Below, in pieces: positions 17,976 to 26,401 of a stretch of 64,000 bases of DNA; the first letter of the stretch is position 1, and each line of letters opens with the position of its first letter. Source of the DNA: an uncultured Flavobacteriaceae bacterium (GTDB lineage: Bacteria; Bacteroidota; Bacteroidia; Flavobacteriales; Flavobacteriaceae); the NCBI GenBank assembly GCA_937929935.1, contig CALFUL010000026.1:1-64000 (forward strand). The letters are read 5' to 3'. Made by a program: the position numbers and the translations under genes. The notes beneath the pieces were generated by a model, which saw only the letters and a program-made list of their open reading frames with translations, did no database searches and was not told where the DNA came from.

Positions 17976-18272
17976 TTAAATTTTCATATCTAAATTACAT
18001 ACCACAAGGTTTTGATGTTCTTCTTCAAGACTAATTTCAGGAAAAGACTTTCCGGCTTGACGGTACCAATAGCCCGCATTCCATTCATCGCCTTCTTTTC
18101 TATGTAAATACGCATGAATCCATTTTGAATGTATATCGTTTTGACCATCTACAAGTTCGTGGGCAGCATGCCAATCATCTTTAGCATCATACCATAAGGC
18201 CACTAAATTTTTTGGCCAATCTTGTGGCGGATTTATTTCTTTTAAAGATGCTTCAAACTCTTGATTATGCAT
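17976..18272 (-). CDS. Small conserved hypothetical protein
   Basis: A 98-residue, acidic, Trp/His-rich soluble protein (LVALWYDAKDDWHAAHELVDG, WIHAYLHRKEGDEWNAGYWYRQAG). I do not know a characterised homolog, but this pattern of DWHAAHE and NAGYWYR is one I associate with small hypothetical proteins widespread in Bacteria. It lacks signal peptide and membrane segments. The gene lies 6 bp behind the M23 peptidase gene on the same strand and converges on pabC. The clustered His, Asp and Trp residues could bind a metal or a ligand, but that is speculation. Confidence 0.72.
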   Translation of the reverse strand: MHNQEFEASLKEINPPQDWPKNLVALWYDAKDDWHAAHELVDGQNDIHSKWIHAYLHRKEGDEWNAGYWYRQAGKSFPEISLEEEHQNLVVCNLDMKI

Positions 18273-18278
18273 AGAAAA

Positions 18279-18860
18279 TTACTTTCTCAACCAAATATCA
18301 GGGTCTAAATAAAACATACGTTTCCAACCCTGTACTGAAACATCGTCATATAACTTAGGGTACGGAAAAGGTGTGGTTATCGCATAATGCAAATGTGAGG
18401 GCGTATTGACCGCATTTCCTGTGTTACCTACCGTACCAATAACAGTTCCTCTTTTTAAGGGTTTAAAGGCGAAGGTTTTTATTTCATTCATATGGGCATA
18501 GTAATGAAAACGCCATTTGGGGCCAAGTACCATGACAGACTTCCCTCCTTTTCCTCCTTCATGGGTGTATATTACAATTCCTTTTGTGGCCGCTACAATA
18601 TCAGTTCCTTTGTCAGCAAAAATATCAATGCCTTTGTGGGTAATTGAAGTACCCCAAGGGTAGGCCCAAAAAGAATTATCATCCCAACTTGAGGTAGTGG
18701 CATCTTTTACGGGTATGATCATGTTTTGAGGCAATAAAAAACCAATACCAATAAGAACCAAAGGCACCCAAAACCATTTGCGCATACTGCGGTTACGCAC
18801 CAAATAGGCCATTGCCATTAAAAAGGCATACCAAAAACGTCTTGTGGTGTTGGTAATCAT
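18279..18860 (-). CDS. M23-family metallopeptidase (LytM-like)
   Basis: A 193-residue membrane-anchored peptidase-fold protein. One hydrophobic helix near residues 27-46 precedes the LytM domain, which has all zinc-binding motifs: THKGIDIFA (H and D), HYYAHM and the PSHLHYAI HxH. Such enzymes cut peptide cross-links in peptidoglycan. The domain core (GIVIYTHEGGKGGKSVMVL, GTVIGTVGNTGNA) is complete, so it should be active. It is upstream of the small hypothetical gene by 6 bp. Confidence 0.9.
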   Translation of the reverse strand: MITNTTRRFWYAFLMAMAYLVRNRSMRKWFWVPLVLIGIGFLLPQNMIIPVKDATTSSWDDNSFWAYPWGTSITHKGIDIFADKGTDIVAATKGIVIYTHEGGKGGKSVMVLGPKWRFHYYAHMNEIKTFAFKPLKRGTVIGTVGNTGNAVNTPSHLHYAITTPFPYPKLYDDVSVQGWKRMFYLDPDIWLRK

Positions 18861-18891
18861 TTGATGAAAATACTGTAATTAATTTATAGGG

Positions 18892-19512
18892 TTAGTTCTT
18901 TACTTCTAAAACAGTATTGGTACGAATTTCTTCAATTTTTTCTGAAGAAATGGGATTATTAGTAAGAATCAAAGTTTTTAAATGTTCTAGACTTGATAAT
19001 TTATCACTATCAATTTCTGAAATCTTATTATTGGTTAGATCAATAATCTCTACATTTTTTATTTCCCAAACGATATCTGGAAGGCTTTCGCGATAATTAT
19101 CTTTAAAACTAATTTTTATGAAGTCGTCTAAATAGTTGTTCCCCATGATCTCTGTTGTTCCCCTTAGTTTTTCTACAGTTGTATAGGTTGTCGATTGGCC
19201 TGAAAAATTACCTGAATAAGTGGTTTTTGAAACTAAGACAATTTCATCGGTTTTATTATTGTATTCATCGCCAAGCATTGGGGCTACTACCAAGTTGAAA
19301 AAAAATAAAAGTCCAAAAACAAGAAGCCCTGTGCCTAAAATTCCGTAGAAAATTCTTGCGCCATCAACCCCGAGTAATTGTTGAATAGTTCTATTTTTCA
19401 GTCTACGATGCGAATGATTTTTATGCGTGTTTTTAATGGATCCATAAATAGCATACGCGCCCGCAAAAATGGATACGATTGCGACTAATATCAAAATTGT
19501 TTTAGGTTCCAT
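18892..19512 (-). CDS. Membrane protein with Imm17-like N-terminus and leucine-rich C-terminus
   Basis: A 206-residue protein. Residues 1-90 hold two hydrophobic helices around GVDGARIFYGILG, which resembles the small membrane immunity family Imm17. Residues 95-145 carry an extracytoplasmic-looking strand region (TTYSGNFSGQSTTYTTVEKLRG). The C-terminal 55 residues contain leucine-rich-repeat-like spacing (VEIIDLTNNKISEID, LEHLKTLILTNNPIS). I choose the ATG at 19512, just before the first helix; a longer frame overlaps the upstream gene. It is the last gene of a three-gene minus-strand cluster. Function unknown; the Imm17 resemblance is from memory and modest. Confidence 0.6.
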   Translation of the reverse strand: MEPKTILILVAIVSIFAGAYAIYGSIKNTHKNHSHRRLKNRTIQQLLGVDGARIFYGILGTGLLVFGLLFFFNLVVAPMLGDEYNNKTDEIVLVSKTTYSGNFSGQSTTYTTVEKLRGTTEIMGNNYLDDFIKISFKDNYRESLPDIVWEIKNVEIIDLTNNKISEIDSDKLSSLEHLKTLILTNNPISSEKIEEIRTNTVLEVKN

Positions 19513-19520
19513 AGCTTGTT

Positions 19521-20216
19521 TTATATGTTGGGGTCGATTGATTTTAATGCTCTTCTCAAAGTAAGTATATCTGATAGATGAGTCCAAATGACAATTGGTA
19601 CAATGGTCGCTGGCAATAGAATAAACGGAAAGTAATTTACCGCCCTATTAGGCTGTTCAAATGCAAATAATTGAAATGGCAGTTCGGCTGACAAGAGCCC
19701 ATTAATTAAAATAAAGAGCACAAAAATTAACCCAACAATATTCCATATCAAAAGCATCTGTTTACTTATTCTCTGTTTAAGAAATAACCATCCTACTAAG
19801 AGTGCTGTAATACCTATCAAAATGTCAAAGTTTCTGCCTTCAAATGTCATTAACTCAGGAACCATGTTATGTGTGAACAAACCATACAGAACTATCTCTA
19901 CAGGAATTCTCACGGAATGTAAAAAGGTACTTATTTTGATATTTCGATTTTCGAAAAACCACTTTTGTTGTTTGGGTAACAATCCGAAAATAATCAATAC
20001 TACTGCCGGAATTATAACCAAACCGAACCGTGGTAGAACAGCATCACTATTTTGATAAAATCCGGTATACGCAAGTAAAGCTTGTATAATAGACCATAGA
20101 ATGAGAATAAAAGCTACTCTTTTTGGTTTGCCATTTGAATAATAAAAAAAAGCAATGGTAATTACACATGTAACTATAAATAGAATCTCAAGCCAAAGTG
20201 GTAGATTTTCTATCAT
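19521..20216 (-). CDS. Polytopic membrane protein, function unknown
   Basis: A 231-residue protein made mostly of hydrophobic segments; I count about seven transmembrane helices (starting LEILFIVTCVITIAFFYY and ending with the segment before TLRRALKSIDPNI). No transporter or enzyme motif is recognised. Its ATG overlaps the stop of the STM3941-like gene (ATGA), and it is separated by 8 bp from the following Imm17-like gene, so the three are almost certainly co-expressed. An inner-membrane location is expected. Confidence 0.75.
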   Translation of the reverse strand: MIENLPLWLEILFIVTCVITIAFFYYSNGKPKRVAFILILWSIIQALLAYTGFYQNSDAVLPRFGLVIIPAVVLIIFGLLPKQQKWFFENRNIKISTFLHSVRIPVEIVLYGLFTHNMVPELMTFEGRNFDILIGITALLVGWLFLKQRISKQMLLIWNIVGLIFVLFILINGLLSAELPFQLFAFEQPNRAVNYFPFILLPATIVPIVIWTHLSDILTLRRALKSIDPNI

Positions 20217-20749
20217 GAATTTCGATTAAACTCAGTTAGCACTAATTCCTCCAATTTTTTGAAATTATACTTTAGCGTATTTGAACTAGTTGAAAGCGGA
20301 GTGCCATATGTTTTCATATTGACTCGCATAATCTTGGCTTTCATACCGCTTTTTGCTTTAGCGATATACTTCTCAGTATCCTTCACTTCAATCAGTAAAA
20401 ATTTGGTGGACATAACCTGCTGAGTTGCAATATTAGTAATGTCTTTCCATTCAACAAGCCCAACACTTGTACCACTTGAATTATCAGTTATACCATGAAC
20501 ATCAATGATTAGCCCAGCTTTTTTATCAAACATTTTCTTGAAGCTAAAGATTCCTATAGCACTAAAAAAAAGAATGGATACAATTGCGATAACCCTTATA
20601 ACAATAGGATTCCTGAACAAACCAGAGGATTGTGAAAAATTATCAGCATTTAAAAATAGCCAAACTCCTAATCCTACAAATAGTATAGAGCCAGTAATAG
20701 CCAAAAACAATTTGTTTTTACTTAGGGGGATTTCTATTTTTTCGGTCAT
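20213..20749 (-). CDS. STM3941-family membrane protein
   Basis: A 178-residue protein with two N-terminal membrane helices (about residues 13-32 and 48-68) followed by a soluble domain resembling a bacterial PH-like fold: GLIIDVHGITDNSSGTSVGLVEWKDI, then FLLIEVKDTEKYIAK. This layout, two helices plus a WxDI-containing domain, matches what I know as the STM3941 family, whose role is unknown. It is first in the three-gene cluster and overlaps the next gene by 4 bp. Membrane sensing or scaffolding is possible but unsupported. Confidence 0.72.
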   Translation of the reverse strand: MTEKIEIPLSKNKLFLAITGSILFVGLGVWLFLNADNFSQSSGLFRNPIVIRVIAIVSILFFSAIGIFSFKKMFDKKAGLIIDVHGITDNSSGTSVGLVEWKDITNIATQQVMSTKFLLIEVKDTEKYIAKAKSGMKAKIMRVNMKTYGTPLSTSSNTLKYNFKKLEELVLTEFNRNS

Positions 20750-20777
20750 ATCAGTTTGGTTTTTTAGTAACTCTACC

Positions 20778-23700
20778 CTAATTAAACATCACATTAACCA
20801 AGGCTATTTGTGCGGGAGTCTTCCCGGTTTCTACTGCATAGGTAATGTAGAGATTGGTTTTACCATCTACTTTCTGGGTCAGTGGCACTATTGCCGCACC
20901 ACCAGGCGAACCTGCAGGAGGCACATTCAGTCTGCCCGTACCAACTAAAACACCATCAGGAGAACCTGATCTAACTTCAAAATCATATGCCACTGTTGGG
21001 GCTTCTTGCCATCCGGCTGCTATAATCGCCACATTGACACCAGTGAGATCTATGTTTTCGAGTTCAAACCATCCTTTTACATCGGTCATTAATAATAAAT
21101 CCATCCCGCCAAAGGCAACAGATTGCATGCCTTTTATTTTTAATTTGTCATTAAAAGAAACGGTATTACTTGACAATGCCATTGAACTAGAACCGGTTAA
21201 AGGCCCAGCTCCTTCAGCACCTTGGTCGGTGTAACTTGCCCGCAACACCATCATTTGTCCGGGCTTCGCAGCTTCTGCAACTACACTACCCTTTTGAGGC
21301 AATGAAGGCTCTTTAGTACTAGTACCTGCTAAAGACATAATATAGGTCGCCATTTGACGTGTATCATCTGAAGAAATATTAGGGTGGGCAGCCATCATTA
21401 CTTCGCCCCACACACCAGAACCCCCTTCTTTTATTTTCTTTTGCAAATACCCAATAGCATTTTTATCATTTGCATATTTTTTGGCGATAGCAGTATAATT
21501 AGGCCCGATTGAGGCATCTACTTCTTGGTGGCACGATTTACAATCCGCACTCAAGGTCAACGCTTTACCAGTCACGGCTGCTGATACCTGTTGATGCCCT
21601 AAAGACATCGCAACTTCGTCCATTCCCTCTAAATAATCAACGGATACATACACATTTGAAGGGTCAATAGTTCCGTCTTCATCAGTAACTTTTACATCAT
21701 AACGTACCGCTTGGCCCGGCACAAAAAATGATGAATTACCCCCTTTAATAGCAATAGTGACTTCAGGTCTTGAATTACCTGCAACTACAGAAACTAATTG
21801 GCTTTTAGCCATTTCGCCACCATCATCTTTAACGGCAACTGAAACTTTATAATCGCCAGCATCAGCATAAGTATGTGTTATTTTTGGTTCTGAAGTTTCT
21901 TTAGATTCTCCGTTTCCAAAATCCCACACATAGGTCATAGCATCTTTCTCACGATCTATTGCTTGAACACTGGCATTGATGGTCAAGGGTAGCTTACCCG
22001 ATGTTTTATCAACCACCACCTTTTCGATTACCGGAGGTCGGTTACCCCCATTAAAATCAATATAACTAAGACCAGAGTCATCATTTGCTGAAAACCAAGC
22101 GCTACCATATTCTAAAAGATACATACGCCCATCAGGACCCATTTCAATATCACTTAAATTATTCAAATCAATATCAGAAGCAAAGGGTTCCATTTTATTA
22201 AAACTACCATCTTCAAATAAATGAACGGCCATCATCCAACCACGCATCCAATCATAAATAATCACTTTTCCATCATAATACTTGGGCAGCAAACCGCCTT
22301 TCGGATATTCATCTGAGTAATACGTTGGGCCTGCCATTGCATTTCTTCCTCCTGAAGTTAGCTGTGGGAATTCTGAAGTTTCGCCATAGGGATAAAAAGC
22401 AAAGGCTGACTGCGCTGGCGGCAATTCTCTTAAACCTGTATTGTTTGCAGAATCATTAATAGGGTTTGCTGGATCGAAAGCAGCCCCGCTTTCACCAGTA
22501 GCGTAATCATAATCATGATACGCCTTATTATCGCCTATAAACAAGGGCCAACCAAAGTTACCAGCCGCTCGGGCTTGATTTATTTCATCATACCCTCTAG
22601 GGCCTCGATTTTCTTTATCTGAACTCGCATCAGGCCCAACATCGCCCCAATACACATAACCACGTTTAGAATCAACTGAAATGCGATACGGATTTCGATG
22701 CCCCATTGTATAGATTTCAGGACGCGTCTTTTCAGTACCTACAGCAAATAAGTTACCTTCAGGTATATCATAACTACCATCTTCATTAACCTTGATTCTC
22801 AAAATTTTACCTCTCAAATCATTAGTGTTACCTGAAGAGCGACGCGCATCATATTGTCTTTTTCCTGGTAAATCATTCAAGGGCGCATAACCGTCACTAA
22901 CATATGTAGCCCCTTTTTCATTAAAAGGTGTTGAGTTATCTCCTGTGGATAAATAAAGGAGTCCGTCGCCCCCAAAGGCAATGGAGCCACCTGTATGGCA
23001 GCAAATTTGACGCTGTGAATACACGTCAATAATTTTTTGTTCAGAAGACAAATCAAAGTTTCCGTCAGTATATTTAAAACGTGATAAACGATTCACTTCT
23101 TCATCGCCTGCCGGAGCGTAAAAAACATAAATCCAGTTGTTAGTGGCGAAATCAGGGTCTTTTTGAATACCCATTAACCCTTCTTCGGCGTTAGTACCGG
23201 GTACGCTTGTTTTGTCATAAACATTCAATTTCGCTACTTCAGTAAGTTCTTTGGTTGCTAAATCAAGTTTCAAAATTTCGCCATGGCGCTGCCCTATCAA
23301 GATTTCATTGGTAGGCAAAACGGTCATTTCAGTTGGCTCATAAAATTTACCTTCAGAAAGCATCACTTTTGAAAAGCGATCTGTTTCTGGCGGAATTTGC
23401 GATGTGGCTTTTGAATAGTCTAGATTTAGGTTTTCGCCAATGGCATATTGAATTCCGCCTAAAATATGTTTTAAGAAATCTTCTTCAAGAAAACTTTCAT
23501 CAGTATGCCCGCCTCCGGTGTAAAAAGCACGTCCACCATCAAAATCATGATACCATGCAATGGGATGAAAATCTCCGTTGGCTCCACCCTCATAAGTCGA
23601 TTCATCAAGAGTCATAAGCACATTGACATCAGAATTGATATTCTTGTAATTGTACAACTCGTCAGTTCTTTTCCAAACTGAATCCGTTAGATGTTTGGTC

Positions 23701-24161
23701 GCGATAAAACTATTGTCTTTAATAATAAAATTAGCTTCAGGGGTTCCGGCCGGATGGCTTAAAAACTGTGCCCCTACAAGCTTGGTATACCAGCCCCAAT
23801 CATATTCAGTATCTGTGGCTGCATGTATACCTACATAACCCCCGCCAGATTGAATATAGCGCTCAAAAGCAGCTTCTTGACTAGCGTCAAGTACATTCAT
23901 AGTAGTACTTAAAAAGATAATGCTTGAATATTTTTCAAGGTTTTCTTCAGTAAACAATTCTGCATTTTTTGTGGTATCTACTTCAAATCCGTTTTCTAGT
24001 CCTAGTTTTTGAATAGCTGCAATACCTGCCGGAATTGATGCATGTTTAAAGCCCATAGTTTTTGAAAAGACCAATACTTTGGGTTTTCCTTCTCTTTTTT
24101 TAGTGCAACTACCTAGTAGTAATCCGAAGATAAGAATAGCAACTATCGCTAGTTTTTTCAT
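20778..24161 (-). CDS. ThuA / PQQ-type sugar dehydrogenase / PKD / cytochrome c / CBM6-like multidomain lipoprotein
   Basis: A 1127-residue exported lipoprotein (lipobox LLLGSC, Cys about 19). Domains in order: ThuA (about 27-245, FSKTMGFKH, GGGYVGIHAATD); a soluble glucose/sorbosone dehydrogenase-type propeller (about 262-700, ILIGQRHGEIL, MGHRNPYRI, NFGWP); a PKD domain (about 705-790, YVWDFGNGE); a single-haem cytochrome c (about 868-945) with CKSCH and a later Met in MMAAHPNIS; and a CBM6-like beta-domain (about 957-1127). This suggests periplasmic sugar or sugar-derivative oxidation with the electron acceptor in the same chain. The exact substrate is unknown. The combination is seen in Bacteroidota. 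Confidence 0.9.
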   Translation of the reverse strand: MKKLAIVAILIFGLLLGSCTKKREGKPKVLVFSKTMGFKHASIPAGIAAIQKLGLENGFEVDTTKNAELFTEENLEKYSSIIFLSTTMNVLDASQEAAFERYIQSGGGYVGIHAATDTEYDWGWYTKLVGAQFLSHPAGTPEANFIIKDNSFIATKHLTDSVWKRTDELYNYKNINSDVNVLMTLDESTYEGGANGDFHPIAWYHDFDGGRAFYTGGGHTDESFLEEDFLKHILGGIQYAIGENLNLDYSKATSQIPPETDRFSKVMLSEGKFYEPTEMTVLPTNEILIGQRHGEILKLDLATKELTEVAKLNVYDKTSVPGTNAEEGLMGIQKDPDFATNNWIYVFYAPAGDEEVNRLSRFKYTDGNFDLSSEQKIIDVYSQRQICCHTGGSIAFGGDGLLYLSTGDNSTPFNEKGATYVSDGYAPLNDLPGKRQYDARRSSGNTNDLRGKILRIKVNEDGSYDIPEGNLFAVGTEKTRPEIYTMGHRNPYRISVDSKRGYVYWGDVGPDASSDKENRGPRGYDEINQARAAGNFGWPLFIGDNKAYHDYDYATGESGAAFDPANPINDSANNTGLRELPPAQSAFAFYPYGETSEFPQLTSGGRNAMAGPTYYSDEYPKGGLLPKYYDGKVIIYDWMRGWMMAVHLFEDGSFNKMEPFASDIDLNNLSDIEMGPDGRMYLLEYGSAWFSANDDSGLSYIDFNGGNRPPVIEKVVVDKTSGKLPLTINASVQAIDREKDAMTYVWDFGNGESKETSEPKITHTYADAGDYKVSVAVKDDGGEMAKSQLVSVVAGNSRPEVTIAIKGGNSSFFVPGQAVRYDVKVTDEDGTIDPSNVYVSVDYLEGMDEVAMSLGHQQVSAAVTGKALTLSADCKSCHQEVDASIGPNYTAIAKKYANDKNAIGYLQKKIKEGGSGVWGEVMMAAHPNISSDDTRQMATYIMSLAGTSTKEPSLPQKGSVVAEAAKPGQMMVLRASYTDQGAEGAGPLTGSSSMALSSNTVSFNDKLKIKGMQSVAFGGMDLLLMTDVKGWFELENIDLTGVNVAIIAAGWQEAPTVAYDFEVRSGSPDGVLVGTGRLNVPPAGSPGGAAIVPLTQKVDGKTNLYITYAVETGKTPAQIALVNVMFN

Positions 24162-24262
24162 GAATTGTATTGTTTGAATTAGTTAAGTCTTTAAAAATAG
24201 GAAATGCATTTGATAAAATCATAGCTACTTATCCTCTATTTTAGTATATATTTTCTTTGAGG

Positions 24263-24843
24263 ATGACAGCAATACAAGAATATTATTTCAACAATGATAC
24301 CGCATGGCGAACTTGGCTAGCTAATAACCATGCACAAACCGAAGGTATTTATTTGATTTTCTACGCTGTTAGTCATGAAAATGAAAGTATGCGTTGGGAA
24401 GAAGCAGTGCGCGTTGCCCTTTGTTATGGGTGGATTGACAGTACCGTAAAAAATATAGGGCCAGGAAAACGACGCCAATACTTCTGCCCTAGAAAACCTA
24501 AAAGTGTCTGGAGCAAAGTCAATAAAGACCATATTATTGATTTAAAGAAAAAAAATTAATGCATGCAAGCGGATTAAATTCAATCGCTGTTGCGAAAAAG
24601 AATGATTCATGGACTTCTTTAGATAATGTTGAAAAGGGAGTGATTCCTACAGATTTAAAAGCAGAATTTGATAAAAACCCAACAGCCTTAGCCAACTTTC
24701 AAAACTTTACACGAGGCCAACGAAAAAGTTATTTGTATTGGTTAAACCAAGCCAAGCGCGAAGAAACTAAACAAAAGAGGGTTGCTGAAATTGTTCGCTG
24801 CTGTTCTGAAAATATCAAATCGCGAGGTGGTTGGGGTAGTTAA
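24263..24843 (+). pseudogene. YdeI/OmpD-associated family protein gene, interrupted by a frameshift at an A8 run
   Basis: Two adjacent frames make one YdeI-family protein. The first (24263-24559) encodes the N-terminal half (YYFNNDTAWRTWLANNH, VALCYGWIDSTVKNIG, KPKSVWSKVNKDHI) and stops just after eight A residues (24548-24555). The second continues in the -1 frame from the same place with LMHASGLNSIAVAKKN, WTSLDNVE and the C-terminal QAKREETKQKR block. Joined, they give a protein of about 193 residues, the normal family length. Either there is one extra A (mutation or sequencing error) or a -1 slip at the A run restores the product. The start is the ATG after TTGAGG. Confidence 0.82.
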
Positions 24844-26093
24844 TTGCCTCTACCGTACAAACGATAATAAATAACCGCTGCCGTTCCGCCAACCAAAGAA
24901 AACCCGGTCAGCATCCAAAAGGCATATTGATGCCCTAACTTTCCAGGATAGGTGTCTAAAAAATACCCAAATGCGGGTCCGGCAAATATATCAGGCATAT
25001 ACCCAATTACAGAAATTAAGCCAACTGCAGTTCCTGTAAGCACCAAGGGTATCTTTCCTTCCTCCATAACTGCAAAATACAAAGCTCTAGCCGAGTAAAC
25101 TCCAACTGCAATAATCACTACTGAAAGAAAGAAGAGTACCACTGCTGAAGGGTTAATTAATCCTGAAGCAAATAATACACCTCCTAATAAACAAGCCACA
25201 AAACTTAGCACAAGTACCCCACTTATTCTGAGGCGGTCGACCAAAAGACCAAGTAGAATGCCCGTAGTGGGTCGCAAGAATTGTAAAAAAGTACCCACTT
25301 TTGCTGATTCAATTTCATTATAAAGCATAACCTGTTCAGCATACAGTGAAACTATATCTGTTATTTTATAGCCCACATAAGCGCACAAAATAATAACCAT
25401 GAGCAATTGCACCGCAGGCAGTTTAAGAACAATTATGATTTGACTGTAGGTTATTTTTTCAACTAAAATTTTCTTTTCATCAACCCCTGATTTCATAAAA
25501 AACCAAGTTAAAATTCCGATAAAACTTATAATAGCAGCAGCAAAATATATCACATATTTAAAAGCTTCTTGTCTTTCAATTAAAGAAACTTTTTCTACAT
25601 TTTCAGAAATGAAAATCGAGAAAATAAAAACGCCGAGTAATCCGAATAAAAAACCTGTGAGTCCGCGACCACCATCAAGTAAACCAAAAGCTTTGCCTTG
25701 AGAAGATGTACCACCCCAAACCCGAGTCGCCTTAATCATGGGCGCCCAAAACAGAAAAATGGTGGTAAAGCCCCAGTAACCATACAAGATTTTTAACACC
25801 TCAAAACTCGGAAAAGCAGCATATAATAATCCTCCAGCAGCGGTCATCCAAAGTGCAATTGCCATTAATTTTCTGGGCGGATATTTATCTGCCAAAGGTC
25901 CGCCTAATAAATAAGAACCAATAGCCACCATACCGTACACCGAAAAGCAGAAACCCAGTTCAACATTTGTCAATTGCAAAACATCTAAAACTGTGGGTCT
26001 AAAAATTCGTGGTAGTACAAAAGGGAGAATAAATACAGCTTCACCAGCTAGAATAAGCAGTACTAAATAATACCAAGGTGCTTTTTGTTGCAT
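24840..26093 (-). CDS. MFS-family transporter
   Basis: A 417-residue inner-membrane transporter with about twelve hydrophobic helices. The loop between helices 2 and 3 has the MFS pattern GGPLADKYPPRKLM, and a partial copy occurs in the second half (GLLVDRLRISGVL). The start is the ATG at 26093 (MQQKAPWYYLVLL); the frame stays open upstream but that stretch is made of repeats and is not protein-like. Substrate cannot be told; the helix-rich sequence with LLDGGRGLTG recalls glycerol-3-phosphate/hexose-phosphate-type MFS members. It converges on the YdeI-like gene and overlaps it by 4 bp. Confidence 0.86.
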   Translation of the reverse strand: MQQKAPWYYLVLLILAGEAVFILPFVLPRIFRPTVLDVLQLTNVELGFCFSVYGMVAIGSYLLGGPLADKYPPRKLMAIALWMTAAGGLLYAAFPSFEVLKILYGYWGFTTIFLFWAPMIKATRVWGGTSSQGKAFGLLDGGRGLTGFLFGLLGVFIFSIFISENVEKVSLIERQEAFKYVIYFAAAIISFIGILTWFFMKSGVDEKKILVEKITYSQIIIVLKLPAVQLLMVIILCAYVGYKITDIVSLYAEQVMLYNEIESAKVGTFLQFLRPTTGILLGLLVDRLRISGVLVLSFVACLLGGVLFASGLINPSAVVLFFLSVVIIAVGVYSARALYFAVMEEGKIPLVLTGTAVGLISVIGYMPDIFAGPAFGYFLDTYPGKLGHQYAFWMLTGFSLVGGTAAVIYYRLYGRGN

Positions 26094-26127
26094 AGGTTTG
26101 AAAGATACTAAGAACCAATGGAAAATG

Positions 26128-26159
26128 GTTGTTCGTTGTTCGTTGTTCGTTGTTCGTTG
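26128..26159. repeat. Heptanucleotide tandem repeat (GTTGTTC)4 plus a partial unit
   Basis: Four perfect GTTGTTC units occupy 26128-26155, followed by GTTG. It lies 35-66 bp upstream of the MFS transporter ATG on the minus strand, within its leader or promoter region. Confidence 0.95.
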
Positions 26160-26190
26160 CTGAATGGAAAGCAAAAAAATCAACTTTAGC

Positions 26191-26283
26191 AATTCCTCCT
26201 TTGAATGGGGATTAAGAATTAAAGCTTTACTGTATTTCTTATTAGAAACACTGCGATTTCCCCTTTTGAAGGTGATGTCATCC
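26191..26283. repeat. Degenerate inverted repeat, MITE/REP-like
   Basis: The left arm (CCTCCTTTGAATGGGGATTAAG, about 26195-26216) is an imperfect reverse complement of the right arm (GATTTCCCCTTTTGAAGGTG, about 26254-26273), with about 40 bp between them. It resembles the intergenic palindromic elements of flavobacteria that read TCCCCTTTTGAAGGGG; the copy here looks decayed. Confidence 0.6.
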
Positions 26284-26401
26284 ATAGAAATGAAAAATAT
26301 CATTATTCCATAGAATCCAAAACTGAAAGAATAATCAAAAGTAATTAGAAAAAATAGTACTTTTCAAAAGTTCATTCTTGATAAAAGACTAAAGTAAACT
26401 T

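Larger units (their letters stand above)
26094..26401. other. Intergenic region between divergent MFS transporter and cyanophycinase-like genes
   Basis: These 308 bp hold a heptanucleotide tandem repeat (26128-26159) and a degenerate inverted repeat (26191-26283), described separately. The minus-strand frame through it is open but its translation is repeat-like, so I see no gene. Promoters for both flanking genes must lie here; no clear TAnnTTTG was picked out. Confidence 0.6.

Noticed and set aside
18279-18860. M23 peptidase as a bacteriocin or toxin of the neighbouring Imm17-like gene
   Set aside because: The peptidase has a membrane anchor and ordinary housekeeping features, and the Imm17 resemblance is too weak to pair them.
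24548-24560. Programmed -1 frameshifting as the definite explanation of the YdeI-family break
   Set aside because: The slippery run is present but no downstream stimulatory structure is evident, and an indel in an A8 run is at least as likely.
26094-26303. 70-codon N-terminal extension of the MFS transporter
   Set aside because: Its translation is that of a 7-bp tandem repeat and an inverted repeat; the transporter's first helix begins right after the ATG at 26093.
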